From assembly GCA_021018995.1 (NCBI GenBank), contig CM037595.1:90649491-90713490 (forward strand): DNA of 64,000 nt, read 5' to 3'. The stretch's first letter is position 1; each line of letters starts with the position of its first letter. Below the pieces are notes generated by a model. It had not been told where the DNA came from and ran no database searches. It worked only from the letters and a program-made list of their open reading frames with translations. Shown here in pieces: positions 11,341 to 23,497 of the stretch. The stretch is from Chloranthus sessilifolius (taxonomy: Eukaryota; Streptophyta; Magnoliopsida; Chloranthales; Chloranthaceae). The position numbers and the translations under genes were made by a program.

Positions 11341-11437
11341 TTCTTTTCCTAATTCCTTCTATTAATTTATTCTATATGATTTTTAAGGTTAAGTGGAAGA
11401 AGAAAGAGTTCCTAATTCCAAAATTTCCAAGTCAACA

Positions 11438-12430
11438 ACGCTTTTCCCTTCTATCATTGAGGACAATGCTAGATTTAGGTTTGGGGGTGTAGAATGCATT
11501 TTTTCTTGTAATCCAAAAAGAAAAGAGTAAAAAATACTTTGAAGCCTCATTTTGTATGATCATGAGCTCCTTACAATGATAAATTTATGTTCCTAATTAG
11601 TTGGATAAGATACGAGTTGCATTAAATGTTTTCATTCTTTAATGAGACATTCAATTTGGTGATCTATATACATATGGCAAGCAATCAAGTCTTAGTCATT
11701 ATTTAAGCTATTATAAATGATACAAGAAAGGTTGTACTTGATCCATTGCACTTTACGATAGCCACATGGTAGAGTCTAGGTTGGATAAGTAGATATATAC
11801 TGATGTATCTGGAAAAAAACATGCAAAAATTGTACATAATGAAACAAACTATAATGTCTCTTTTGTTTAATGAAAGCAAGAAATTTTTATATGCAGTTGT
11901 TGTAAATGTGAAAAAAAGAACGAATAAAAAAAATGAAAGGCGGTCAATGAATCGTGAAAAAAAAAGTGAAAGGCAGTCAATGAATCGTGAAAAAAAAACA
12001 AAAAAACTTTAAAAAGAAAAAAAAAATGAAAAATAACGTGAAATTGATTCCAAGAGTAACATTTTGAAAGTTTCGAGCCCTGATGCCACATCATGTGGAA
12101 ATGTAATGTAGAGCAAAGTTGTATGTATCTTCCAAAAAGTTGTCAAGTCCAAATATATGGCAAGGTGCATTATTTTATAGTTTAACCATGAATTCTAGAA
12201 AGATATATAGTTTATAGTTGTTTTGGTAGACCAAAAATTTTATCTATGTAGCTATACTTGCACTTACACTCAAGGACTTCTTATTATTGTAGCTTTGTTA
12301 ATTGTTGGAATAATGGCTTTGACTTCATGTTTGATTTGCATATGGATAATTAAACTTAAGTGCTAAGGGTTGAATGAAGAGATTTTGTTATCTCCATGTT
12401 GAGTTCAATGGATGAGCACCAAAAACTTCT
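11438..12430 (+). mobile_element. Athila 3' non-coding region with G-rich tract
   Basis: After the LTR unit, Athila sequence resumes. The motif ATTTAGGTTTGGGGGTG at about 11472-11488 is a purine-rich tract typical of the region downstream of Athila integrase. It is followed by an A-rich stretch with GTGAAAAAAA words (11900-12030), also usual before the 3' LTR in this family. No forward 3' LTR follows; an inverted LTR begins at 12431 instead. The frames at 11803-12094 are chance reading of the A-rich tract. Confidence 0.65.
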
Positions 12431-14236
12431 TGTTGTTTTCAATTTGTTTTACTCGTAAGTGCATGAATCGGATTGTAGTATAGCTTGTGTAAGAACAAGG
12501 TCAAACAAACATGGACTTTAAAATAGAGAGAGAAAACTAAGAAATGTCATAAGAAAAACTAAGTTAGATATGCAAAGATGAATATTAAACTAAACTAGAT
12601 GTTAAAAACGTAATCTAACTAAGAATATGGGTAGAGAAGAAACACGAATGAGATGTACACTAAGGTTTAGAATTCACTCTTTAACATAATATTTTTGGCA
12701 ACATAAAACCTAAAAATTTGTTAGAAAAGCAATAACATAATAATTTAGAAATCAATCATGCTATTATGGAAAATACCATCATCAAAGTTCCATTTAACCA
12801 TGCAAAAATAGATGTTATTCCATGTTTCTAAAAATTGAAACCAAATCATCTATTGTATCCAACAATATTGAATCATAATAGATATCTGATTTTAAGATCA
12901 AGGATAGACCACCAAGCAAATGATTAACAAAAATTATCTTAAATCGTGACGAAAAACATGATTGAACTCATATCCAAAAAATATTTTTATCAATCAAAGA
13001 TAGGCAAGAACAATTTTCATTTAAATTTCTTAACATAAATTCAATAAAAGCTTAAGAGTTAATTTACACAAGAAAATATTAGATGAAAGAGGCTTCATCA
13101 AAACCCTAGCACTACTCAGCAAGCCTCTAATGAAATACATGGTCAAAATAAAATAAAAAGATGAACAATATACATTACGAAAATTGTAGCGCTTAGATCC
13201 TTCCTTCTTCAAAACACATTACACACTGAAACAAAATAACATTTGAAAGAAAATCCACTTCCTTCTAGCCTTCTCCAATCGAAAGAATTCTAAGACCATC
13301 GCCCATCTTCAAACTCCAAGATGAAGGCTCTATCTATAGCACCAAGGCTTTCCTTAAATAATTCATTTTTCATTGCTTGAGACTTTGGGTTAACCTAAAT
13401 TTTCTTCCATATCTCTATGAAGAGTCACCATCATGAGAAATGGGTTCATATCCTTTTCTTCCATATCTCTTTGAAAAGTCATTATCATGAGAAAAGTGCT
13501 CTTGTCCTTATCCAAAAGATATTCCAAAATCTAAAGAGTGTATGAAAAAAGGCAAGTAAAAGAAATTATAAAATAAAGAGAGAAAAACAAAAAGGTAGGA
13601 AAAGCATTTAATGATGAAATGATGGAAGAGTGAGAGAAAGCGTGACCATTAAATGTTTAGTGTGATGGGATGAGGTGATGGATGATAGAACATTTAATGA
13701 GGAGATAGATAAAAAGATGGGAGATACAAAGTAGTGTTTGTGGCAAATATGAATGTATATTTGCACCCCCAAAAAGCGTGCACACACCCTCCTCCATTCT
13801 CGTGTAAATATTTCTTTTGCACTCTATCATAAACTTTAGCTCAAAATTGCTCCATTAACTATCATATCTACAACAACTCCTCTTGATCTGTGAAAACAAA
13901 AAATAAACCTGTGTTAGGTCTAAAAGAAGGTAAAACTATGGATCAAAATTTCGGCCGATAATTGTAGTTATCGGCCGAAACGCATCAGTTTCAGTCCAGA
14001 CCGAAACGAAACCGAAAACTCAAATCATCGGTTTCAGAATGTATGAAAATGAAGATTTCAGCCGAAATTTTGAATTATCAGTTTCAGAATGTATGAAAAT
14101 GAAGATTTCAGCCGAAATTTCGGTTCAAATTTTTAGTTTCAGTCCAGCCCGAAACTGAAACGAAGTCCAAAATTTTTATCCTTGGGTAAAACTATAAGTA
14201 TGAGAGTAAAATATTTGATAAATTCTATGCCCAACA
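12431..14236 (-). mobile_element. Inverted Athila LTR copy
   Basis: On the minus strand this copy begins TGTTGGGCATAG at 14236 and ends AAAACAACA at 12431, giving proper TG...CA borders. It matches the left LTR at 219-1854 over most of its length but in opposite orientation. The five bases outside it differ (CTTCT on one side, TACTA on the other), so it shows no TSD as a separate insertion. A MITE at 13937-14184 is nested near its start. Confidence 0.8.
13937..14184. mobile_element. Second copy of the CAAGGATC MITE family, 8-bp TSD
   Basis: The insert runs from TATGGATCAAAATTTCGG to AAAATTTTTATCCTTG and is flanked by GGTAAAAC at 13929-13936 and 14185-14192. The ends match the TIR of the copy at 6213-6376 with a few changes. 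The inside has two direct copies of a roughly 50-bp segment around GAATGTATGAAAATGAAG, making it longer (248 bp) than the first copy. Both copies have 8-bp TSDs. Confidence 0.88.
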
Positions 14237-15343
14237 TACTACATAACCCAATCCCTTCTAAAATGTCAACTTAAGCCAACCCAACCTAGAAATATGTTCT
14301 TCAAAACCCTAAAATATTTATTCAAATATTTTTAATGTTCAAAATATATTATTAAAAGGTTGTCCTACGTCCTACCTCCTAAACTAGAGAGAGGCTTGTA
14401 GTGAATGAAATCTTTACACTAGCATTGTACTATTACATGGAGTTCACAAAAAAACACACAAAATGGCTTGGAACCTCTCATTTCAGCCAGAACTGCCCAC
14501 GCCAATAGTCAGACTGATGATCCGACGGTTTGCCGCAGTACCTAGTCCATGTAGCATTCTAGTAACAGATCAGAGCAGCAGATATCCAAAACCTGCTTGA
14601 ACTGGGTCCAACTGCCATTCAGACAGTTCTTGCAATATTGGTTAGAAATCAAATCACCAAGTGACAACATCTGATTACAACTCAAGAGTTTCAAATTCAA
14701 AGGACAGAAAGAATCTCGAGAATCGTTACTAAAGGATACGTTGGAATTAAGAAGCCACTTTTACATGGTAGTTGTCGTTAATCCAAGAGTTGAGACCTAT
14801 GGAGTTTATAGAAAAATCAGCTAATGGGCTCCTCCTACAAGATGCACTGGATTAACATACTTATTCAAACATGCATGTCATATAAGAGGGTATAACCTAA
14901 ATCTCCATTTCTAAACTTTGCAAAATGCAACCATGTCACTGGAGCGGCAGGGGGAGATAGACAAGCTTACGATGTTTATCCAAGGCAAGGAACAACAGAG
15001 AAATTGCACATGTATCGGCAGTCTTTAAATACTTTTGCTTTCGTAATAACGGGAGATTCCTAAGTTTGACACTCAATAATAGGAACACTATCCCAAAGAG
15101 GGGCCACAATAGATACCCAATTTTTCCTCGAATTTTAAAGGTTCACTAACAAAGATTCAACAGAGAATCAATCTCTTTATATTGTTGTACGCGGTGGGCT
15201 TAATGCAAAACACTTACTAGAATAGAAATGAATCTGGCCAAACTCGACTTTTTTTTTTTTTTTTTTGATCGGCCAAACTCAACTTTAAGAGCAACAACCC
15301 GACATTTAGCTACAATGCTGGAAAATACCATCAACTTCCCTAC
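14237..15343. other. Low-copy-looking spacer, no firm gene
   Basis: Around 14460-15030 the composition rises in GC and has no obvious repeat. A 31-codon frame begins MSLERQGEIDKLT at 14933 and stops at 15028. A comparable short open stretch lies on the minus strand at about 14510-14620. Neither has splice sites or family words that I recognise. It could be an untranslated region of a lost or distant gene. No function is assigned. Confidence 0.3.
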
Positions 15344-16677
15344 GGCTCTGTTTGGATATTTCCTAGGAAACAAGTGGAAATGGATTTATGTATCCCATGG
15401 ATTCCAACCCACTTGGAATTCAGAAGAAACCGGAGAATCTCATGTTTAGACACCACAATAACACATGGGAAATGAGTAGCATCATCTTCAGTGCTCCCAC
15501 CCAATAACCTAGCATAGCAAAGGATCACTTGTGAACCGATGGGGGGCACAGTGGCCAGGATCATGCCTCGAGAAGCAGAGGTTCTGAGTCCAAATCACAC
15601 CCCTTGTTGGCCACTCGCAATGATTTATCCCTACTGACTGGTATGTGTGATGTGTGGGTGTTGCACGTACCTAGGGACTTAGTCGGGTGCTTTAAGAGGC
15701 CAAATACCCCTTTATCAAAAAACAAAGGATCACTTGGAAACGCATAGATAATACAAATAGGATTGGAGAACCACTTTCCATTTAGAACCCCAAAAAAAAA
15801 TTAAAAAACAAAAACAAATGTCATCAAGCAAACCACTTAAAATCTTCATTACTGAACCACCATCTACAAATCGAAAATTACCTACAAACAAATTTCACAC
15901 ACAAGAAAAAATAAATCAAAATTTGAACAAAAATCGTGTATCTATCCTCTCAGATCGGATCTACAGAGAAAAAGAAAAAAAACGGAAGAGAGAGAGAGAC
16001 CCCATGATTCTCATTATAACAGACAAACTTTTTTACACTTTTTTACTCTGTAAAAAATGACAATCTACTCACCTACATCTATATATAATGAAGAAAATTT
16101 CTTATAAACCTGTCTTCCATCTTGATCTCTCTAAACCCATTTCTCTCTGGTGTTCAAAAACCCATAATCACAGGAGACCCATCAAAATAAATGAGCTAAG
16201 AAAGACACAAAGTAGCGGTAGATTCACTGCAATACTCTTCTTCATCACCACCCATCAAAATCAGTTTACCTCAAGGATGCTATGTAGATATGGCCTACAT
16301 GATGGATGCTTCAAATTGTACTTGTCATTCGCCATCATCAACTGAGCAAGAACTTGCTCGATCGATTATTAGAACCCCTCTCTCGGATCGGATCTATGGA
16401 TAAAACAAAAAAAATGAACAAGAGAATGAGAGAGAGAGAGAGAAGAGGCCTCTAATGTATAGAGAGACAAGAGAGAGGAAGTAAGAGTCTAGGACTCGTC
16501 TCCCCCAGAAAAGATAGTCTCATCTAAAAGGTAGGATTTTGCCATTTCCCGAGGCAGGAAACAGGCATGTTTTCCAATGTAATTTCTAACACAAATGTTT
16601 AACCAAAGACAGGAAATGAATGAAATTTTGTTTGGTTTCCATCCATTTCTTTTCCTTTCCCCATATCCAAACAAAGC
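15344..16677. mobile_element. Possible DNA transposon with GCTCTGTTTGGATAT-type TIRs
   Basis: GCTCTGTTTGGATAT at the left and ATATCCAAACAAAGC at the right are inverted copies with one mismatch. Similarity continues inward for about 40 bp through an AAATGGAT-type stretch. No TSD could be fixed and no transposase is present, so this would be a non-autonomous element. A SINE sits inside it. Confidence 0.5.
15532..15722 (+). mobile_element. SINE (family A), tRNA-derived, 14-bp TSD
   Basis: The head resembles a tRNA gene: an A-box region around GGCACAGTGGCCAGGA and a B-box-like GGTTCTGAGTCCAAATC. It is followed by a tRNA-unrelated body and an A-rich tail. The direct repeat CAAAGGATCACTTG flanks it at 15518-15531 and 15723-15736, which fixes the borders. 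The layout is like the Au-type plant SINEs known from many angiosperms. It was copied by LINE enzymes and has no protein of its own. Confidence 0.92.
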
Positions 16678-17045
16678 TTAAGGGAAGGCTCAAGAGGGAT
16701 TCCGGGACCATTTATGACCTTGAGATCCACTATTTTTTCATTCATCCTATTGTCCACTTTTTGGGTACTTAGGAGAAGTTAATGAGTGTAATGACACAAC
16801 ACTGCAAGAACCCCAAGATAGGACTCAGTGGCGGAATCAGGATTCTCATCTAGGCAGGGCGCAAAATGAATTTAAGATAAATTTCGTACAATTAATATAA
16901 ATTTAAACTAATTTATATTATAAAATATATTTTTCATTAAAATTACATTAAAAAAAAATTAACAATAAGACATTGACAATTGTATATCATTCATCTACAA
17001 AAAAATAAATTTTGAATCCATTGCCAACTGTAAAGAAAATTTCTT

Positions 17046-19496
17046 TTAAGGCAATTGCCCTCGACGATTTGTCATCTTCTGAAAGTAATTAGCAATTGTA
17101 TCATTATCGAGGCTATCAAATATATCTTTCTCAATGTATGTAATCAAACAGTCACTCATCAATCCATCTCCCATTTTATTACGAAACCTATTTTTCAAAA
17201 TATGCATAGCAGAAAATGTTCTCTCAACAGTAGCAGTGGCGACTGGAAGAACTAATGTCAGAGTTATGAGCAAATAAACCAAATCATACATAACGTGTTT
17301 TTTCGTCCCTACCAACGTCTTCGCAAGGTCACTAATACCCTTCAAATCAAAAAACTTTTCGTTTGAACGCATGTCCATAACAAACGACTTAAGCTGACCT
17401 CTAAGAACCAACCGATCTACTTCTAAAAATTCAAGTGGATAAAATTGTGCGAGACGCATTAACTTTTGCTCCTCAAAAGCTAAACATGATTCTGAAGGAT
17501 TGAAGCAAGTCATACAAAGTAGCAATTCACTATTTACTTCAGTAAAACAGTGATTAAGCTCTTGAAGTTGCATATCAATAACAGTATAGAAGAACTCAAC
17601 CCGATAGGGGTGTGGAATTGTGATTTCTTCAGCCCTACAACGTGGTCATCCATGCACTACAAACTTCTCATTCATATTTGGAACAATAATATTTTGCTTA
17701 TTACAGAATATAGAAACCTGAATGGGGATAAAATCTCATTCATTACCCTTAATTTCTTGTAATCTTCACTTTGTTAATTCAATCAAACGCATGGCATTCA
17801 CAATGTCCTGATCTTTTCGTTGCAACGCCTTTGATAGATCACAAGTGACTAGCAAAATCTCCTTCATTACATATAGAGTGAATACAAAGTCAAAAGTGTA
17901 CATGGTACCCAATAGAGAACTTGCTTTAGCTCTTTGTTGTATAAGCTCACTATCTTCATCGATAAACTCAAGTACTTTAATCACGGCAGGGTACATGACA
18001 ATTAAGTTTATCAAGGTATCTAAATATGTGCTCTAACGTATTTCACTCGCCCTTTTAAGACTGGTTTCTTGATTACGGCCTTTTCCAGTCGAGGTTTTGC
18101 TACTCTCAAGTGCTTTCTTCACATTTTTAGTTTGTTTCTCTCGAAGAAGATCCTTCCGTTTGCATGAGCCACCCACCATATTCACTATAAGAGCGACCAA
18201 TTCGAAGAAGGTTGCAACCGGTTTGTGACTTTTTGCAACACTGACAATTGTTAACTAAAGTTGATGTGCAAAACAATGGATATAAAATACAGATTCATTT
18301 TCTTTCAAAAAAAACGCTTTGAGTCCATTGAATTCACCTTACATGTTACTTGCATCATCATATCCTTAACCACGCATTCTTGTAATATTCAAGTTATGCT
18401 TGGAAAGTAGTTCTTCAATTCCTTTCTTAAGTGATATAGCAGAGGTTTCAAGAACATGTACAAATCCTATTACACGCTTAACCACAAAACCTCGCCTATC
18501 TACATATCGTACTGCAACAACCATCTGCTCTTTGATGGATATATCACGAAACTCATCAACTAACAGTGAGAAGAAAGCGTCTCCAAGAACATCAACGATT
18601 GCTGTTATAGTTTGAATTGCACATGCTTGAACAATCTCTTTCTGAATCTTAGGTGATGTTAACTGTAAATTTCCGGGAGCATTGCTCAGCACAACTCTCT
18701 TAATCTCTTCGCTATGAATGGAAAGAAAATTCAACAGTTGACGAAAGTTTCCTTTATTTATAGAATCCTCTTATTCATCGTGACCACGAAAAGTCAACCC
18801 TTGACGAAGGAGAAATCGTATGCAATCAATCGATACATACAAACAAGCTTTATAACTTAATTTTTCTTGTTCAGTATGCTTCTCGAAAACAGTCTCTATG
18901 TGTTGCATCTGATTTAAAAGATTTTCACACATCACATAAGATTGATGATGAGCACTATTAGGTCCTCCAACAGAAGTGTTTAATCTCTCTTTTCTCTTTC
19001 AACTTCTAAAGTCTTCACTAACAAATTGCTCACCACCCCCTTATCCTCTTCTATCAAATTTAAATAGATAGCAACACAAGCAATATGCAACATCTTTCTC
19101 TATGTTATATTCTAACTAACCACTGAAGTCGTCAACCCACTCAAGATTAAACCGAAGAAACTCATTTGAAAATTTCGTTCGAGGAAAATTATGTCCTTTG
19201 GGTTGAAAAGGACCCTTCTGTAAATAAGCTCTTCTTATCTTTTCTTATACATTAGGATGGTAACTTGAAATCTTAGGACGCACACATGGATCTGCTGGAA
19301 GATTTGTCAAGTCAATATCTATATATGCTTGCACTGGCGCACATGTAGTTCCACCACTTTCAGCATTTCTACATTGTGCATGAGGTTGTACTCCATCACA
19401 AACTTAACTTTCTCTCGCAGCAGACGACACTTGTTCAGATGTTCTCTCTCGATGAAGGCGACGCTAGTTCAGATGCTTTCTTAAAATATTTGTGCA
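17046..19496 (-). pseudogene. Decayed hAT transposase (TTF zinc finger / DUF4371 / hAT C-terminal)
   Basis: Reading on the minus strand, it starts with MHKYFKK at 19496. It then passes DIDLTNLPADPCVRPKISSY and NFPRTKF (about 19140-19320), the region before the TTF zinc finger. A DUF4371-like core follows at 18366-18734 with FFSLLVDEFRDISIKEQ, where the aspartate after LV is a likely catalytic residue. The frame at 17046-17573 carries the hAT dimerisation motif VATATVERTFSAM. At least three stops (for example after YHPNV near 19250) and several frameshifts make it non-functional. The pieces match the order and size (about 800 residues) of plant ZMYM1-like hAT proteins. Confidence 0.9.
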
Positions 19497-19727
19497 TTAC
19501 TGGGTCAATAAACAAAATATGCAAATCAGTCCTTCATATCCTCATTGTATATAGCATATCTATATTTCAAGCCTCAACTTACCTCAAAATATCAAATTTG
19601 TCTCTTTAGAGCTTTAAGTTTAGGGATTTCTGAATTAAGGAATTAGGATTTAGGACTTAGGCATGCGAGGTTGAGAAAGGGCTCTCGAAATTAGGGGATT
19701 TTAACTTTTTAAGTAAAGGGGCCAACT

Positions 19728-20140
19728 CTCCTGACAGTCATGTAAGCACTAAAATAGTGTTTAAATGATCTTACCCCATCAATAGTTTAAGATGTAGGTG
19801 ATCCGAACCATTAGGCATTTAACACGTGAAATCTAGGTCCTAGGTCCTAGGATCCTAGAGACATCCAGACATCTAAAATAATTCCAATATTATTGCAACT
19901 CAAAGACAAAAATGAAACTAAACAAACAAATTGGTACACTTTAACTTTAACCATTGAAAAAAGGAACAATGGTTTAAGATGTGGGTGATCCGTACCATCA
20001 AAGTGATAGATCATAGAATGAAGTGCAACAGGCCCAAAAATGGTGTTTTATGGAGAGATTTAGACCATTGGATCTGTGGACTATGACACTCACAGATCCG
20101 ATGGTCAAAATGCAATTAGCACTTGCAAAAAGAAAGCAAT
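19728..20140. mobile_element. MITE-like insertion related to the one at 63645
   Basis: Stretches such as TTAAGATGTGGGTGATCCG and GCAACAGGCCCAAAAATGG recur at 63716-63785. The left part has a hairpin around ACTAAAATAGTGTTTAAATG. Borders are approximate, because the right TIR is not clear here. It lies in the 5' part of the hAT element, so it is nested. Confidence 0.6.
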
Positions 20141-20799
20141 AAAAAAAAAACTCTTGCTCAAATTCAGCTGGTAAACAAAACACAGGTTCCAATTGCACAG
20201 TTAATGGATATAATCTCTAATATAAAAACAAAACCCTAATCAAATTCATTCAAGGCTATAACAAAAAACCTATAACAAAACTCATATCAGATTCATTCAA
20301 GCTTATAATAAAACCCATATCAGATTCATTCAAGCCTATAACAAAAAACCACAGTCCAATTTGAGCTCAACTGATTATATATAACAACAAAAAATAAAAA
20401 AACTAAGCTGCACAATTCGTCAATTAAAATCAAACAAAAAAGTAAAATTTTCAAACCCAGACCAGATTCACTCTCTTCAAACAAAACCCAGATTTTATCT
20501 TAAGCAGTTAAGCTCATTCATCTAAACAGCAGACAGCAGAGGAGAGAAAATGAATATCCTAACTAAAACAAAAAACAAAACAAAAAAATAAGTATTTACA
20601 TAATCCGAATTCGGTCAAAAGAAATCGATTCAACCCCATATAGTCATCAATCAACATTATAGAAAATTTCAAACTTAATATTGAATTATTTAAGAAAAAT
20701 CTATATAAATAAATAATAATAAAGCAAAGGCATTGAATGAAAAAAATAATAAATTAATAATAATTAGGAAAGAGAAAGAAGAATTACTGATTACTCACT

Positions 20800-21000
20800 T
20801 ACTTGCAAGTTGCAAATGGCTTGGAGTTGGAGACTTGGAGAGTTGGAGACTTGGAGAGTTGGAGTGGGAGACTTGGAGTCTTGCAGAGGATGCCTAATAG
20901 ACTTGGAGTTGGTGTTGGAGTCGTAGACTTGGAGTTGCAGTCGGAGACTTGGAGAGTTGGAGTTGCAGACTTGCAATCTTGCAAAGGATGCCTAATCTAC
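20800..21000. repeat. TTGGAGAGTTGGAGAC-type short tandem repeats
   Basis: Units built from TTGGAGACTTGGAGAG are repeated, and the pair GACTTGGAGTTG...TTGCAGAGGATGCCTAAT occurs twice (about 20870-20900 and 20960-21000). The frames predicted on both strands here are repeat artefacts. The repeats lie upstream of the hAT transposase, in the element's own 5' region. Confidence 0.85.
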
Positions 21001-21322
21001 TGCCTGGTTTGGAGTGAGGAAGAAGACGAAGCCGAGGATATCATATGGGCCAGAGAGGCAGAGAGAAAAGAGGGAGGGCGCAGATTTAGAGAGGGTGACG
21101 AGAGGTTTAGAGAGAGAAAAGAGGGAGGGAGGGCGTGGGTTTAGGTTTAGAGAGGGCATGGGTTTAGGTTTAGAGAGGGGCGTATTGGGGAAGTTAACTA
21201 CTTAAGTAGTTAAGTTTTAAAAAAATAAATAAATAATAAATTTTTAAAAAAAGGAGTTTTGGGTTTTGAGTGAGGGCGCTCGCCCGCACTAGCGTGTACA
21301 TAATTCTGCCACTGATAGGACT

Positions 21323-22951
21323 GGAAATGCATTAATAGCATCCGAGGAACATAGGAGATACCAAGCAGGAGGTATCTTTGTTCCAAGTTAGATATTGAAG
21401 GAAACTTTCTCCGGTCAAATGTTGATCCAACAGACGTTGCTACCAAGCAGAAGGTACATTCATGCTTGAAAACACACTTTTTATGTGCTTAAATGCTTGA
21501 AACACGTAAAACATTGAAAACCCTCTCCTTGATGTCTCTTCATACTTGCATAACCGCAATGGTGATTTGGACGAAAATTTGATACAGGCCAGAGGCATAG
21601 GTGGCACGAGCGCATTTAATTTTCTGCCTAAGGATTCGCTTTTAAAGTAATTGTATCCCTAATTTTCATCAATCATGATTTGAGCTTTTTTCTTTCGGGG
21701 AACTGTGTGCAACACAACAAATTAGTATTTTTTGGAAAGTCTGCCTAGTTATTTATGCAACCAGCCCAAGGATAAGAGATATGGAAAAGTATTGAGTGAG
21801 TTCGAACCAAAATATGGACAGGGTGAAGTGCCAAATGAATTTTAGGTTTGATCATTTACTTACTGATTATTGTTTTTTTCGATGCTTAATTTAGTTTATC
21901 CGTTTGTGAACAATTTCTTTTCATTAGTTGACACAGAAGTATCTTAGATTACTTTTAGTAGGATTAAGAGAAAGTAATATTAAGAAGAATTTCTATCCAC
22001 TGCAATTAGTAGCTAGAATTTATTGTAATAGGTCTCTTTGAATCGGTTGTTTGACATGGGCCGTAAGGCTAGGTCTTTTTCTCCCTTATTCTTTCTTAAT
22101 AAAGTGTAACATCTGTTTTGCTTTTACACATTTAGTTAGGAATTAGAGGAGGAGATTAAAAGTTTATAAACAAATAAAGGGCTGAGATTGGAGTCAAGGG
22201 ATTCAGGTACAGAGACAATGTAAAGCAGATCACACATTAACAGTATTTTATCGTCTGAAGCTGAAGGTATCTCTCTGTCCTTGGATTTGGTGATACTATG
22301 ATCACAAACACCTGTTTTCTACTATAACATTTCTTGCAGACACTTCTTTCTTGCTTCTTTTGAAAATTGATATGGAATCCTAGTTGTTATTGTTGACTTA
22401 TGTGTGCAAAACTTTGCCTTCACCAAACCATTTAAAAGGGGAGAGATTTTCCATCTGGTCGGGCATTTTCCTATTGAGCAACAAAAATTATCCCCCGACC
22501 CATTGACAGCCCTTACTTAGATTTGAATCACTAATCTAAACTTCGTTAATATAATCATATATACAGTTTTAATAGAGACTACAAACAATAACATGTCTAA
22601 ATCCTACAAATTGCATTTCCTTTTATGTATGCCAACAAAATTAATAGTATCAATAAATAAATAAAATCCAAGTACATAATTTACTGCAACTAACATGAAG
22701 GATTCCTCCAATTTTTCAAAAGCCCACTAAATTACAAAAATGACATGTTTAATTCCTAAAAACTGCTTTTTTTTAGTATGTAAACCAAAGTTAATATATA
22801 AAAATCGAAGTCGAAAGATTTATACCCATTGAATTTCCAAAGCAAATGGGTTTCCCAATAACACATTTTCATATTGTTAATTATTAATTAAACATCAACA
22901 CAATAAACACTTGGTAATTCTTTCAACTCAAGAGCCAAATTCGGATTTCAA
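21323..22951. other. Spacer or intron sequence downstream of the 22954 exon
   Basis: If the minus-strand gene at 22954-23305 is alive, this stretch is its first intron. I found no second exon in it. A block at about 21950-22130, with AATAAAG near 22101 after CTTTTTCTCCC, looks like the transcribed end of an LTR element, but no partner LTR is visible. Confidence 0.35.
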
Positions 22952-22953
22952 AC

Positions 22954-23305
22954 CTGTGACGAAATACGACCGTTGGAAATCCTCCTTGATGGTTTCCACA
23001 ACTTGGGCCCGATCAATGACTCCGGACCCATCTCCGGCGAGCCCAAGCTCTAGGTCGGGAGCTCCGGCAGCGGACTGAGACGGACGGAAAATGGAGGCGG
23101 CGATCCCAAGCAGCTCGGAGCCGTACCAAGCCAGCTTGAGCAACGCGTTGTCTGATTTTGAGTCTCCTTCGCTTGATGAACTACTAGGGTTCTTCGCATA
23201 AAGCCGAAAATTTCTGATTTTCCGACGGGATTCCGCCCGGAAAATGGCCATTTGGCGGGTGGAGTCGAGGGGAAGAATGCTAGCGAGCGGTAGAACGGTG
23301 GCCAT
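22954..23305 (-). CDS. First exon of a plastid-type NTF2-like/DUF2358-type protein
   Basis: The exon encodes MATVLPLASILPLDSTRQ at the start and YFVTG at the end, about 117 codons. The first 35-40 residues are rich in Ser, Arg and Ala and poor in acidic residues, as in a chloroplast transit peptide. The words ALLKLAWYGSELLGIAAS and ETIKEDFQRSYFVTG are strongly reminiscent of plant NTF2-like proteins of the At2g46100 type (from memory). The splice donor is CACAG|GTTTGA, with GT at 22953-22952, leaving phase 1. Reading past it gives only seven more codons to a stop, so splicing is expected. No following exon was found to the left. Biochemical role unknown. Confidence 0.7.
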
Positions 23306-23497
23306 TTTTTTTTTCTTTTTTTTAATTCATTTATGTTTTGTTTTGAGAAGTTGAAATTGGATTTTCTATAACCATTCCTTTTTCATTCATCACCCACCCA
23401 CTGCGCTGACGGCCTTTAAAATGATTACATCAGTGTTACTGCCACACCCTTTCTGTTACTAACACACCACTTAAGCAAAGCAACAACTACTTTGATT

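Larger units (their letters stand above)
8552..11437. mobile_element. 2.9-kb LTR unit (probable solo LTR) with exact 5-bp TSD
   Basis: The block starts TGTAAACAAC and ends AGTCAACA. It is flanked by the direct repeat ACGCT at 8547-8551 and 11438-11442. Athila 3' sequence resumes immediately after it. TG...CA ends with a 5-bp TSD are the mark of an LTR retrotransposon insertion. No coding sequence and no second LTR copy lie inside, so it is best read as a solo LTR left by recombination. It carries a 110-bp tandem array and a palindromic minisatellite. Candidate TATA boxes face both ways: CTATAAATAG at 11330 (plus) and CTATAAATAGCAG near 10220 (minus), with an AATAAA on the minus strand near 8630. 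Orientation is therefore unsettled. Confidence 0.82.
16826..21314 (-). mobile_element. hAT transposon with 8-bp TSD
   Basis: The element is 4489 bp long. It starts CAGTGGCGGAATCA and ends with the inverted copy TAATTCTGCCACTG, and it is flanked by ATAGGACT at 16818-16825 and 21315-21322. An 8-bp TSD with CAGTGGCGGA ends is the signature of the plant hAT group that carries TTF-type zinc-finger transposases. The transposase runs on the minus strand (17046-19496), and the long part from 19500 to 21314 is its 5' region. Confidence 0.95.

Noticed and set aside
14510..14620. Short open stretch on the minus strand as a possible last exon of the 23305 gene
   Set aside because: It does not resemble the expected C-terminal part of NTF2-like proteins and lacks a clear acceptor.
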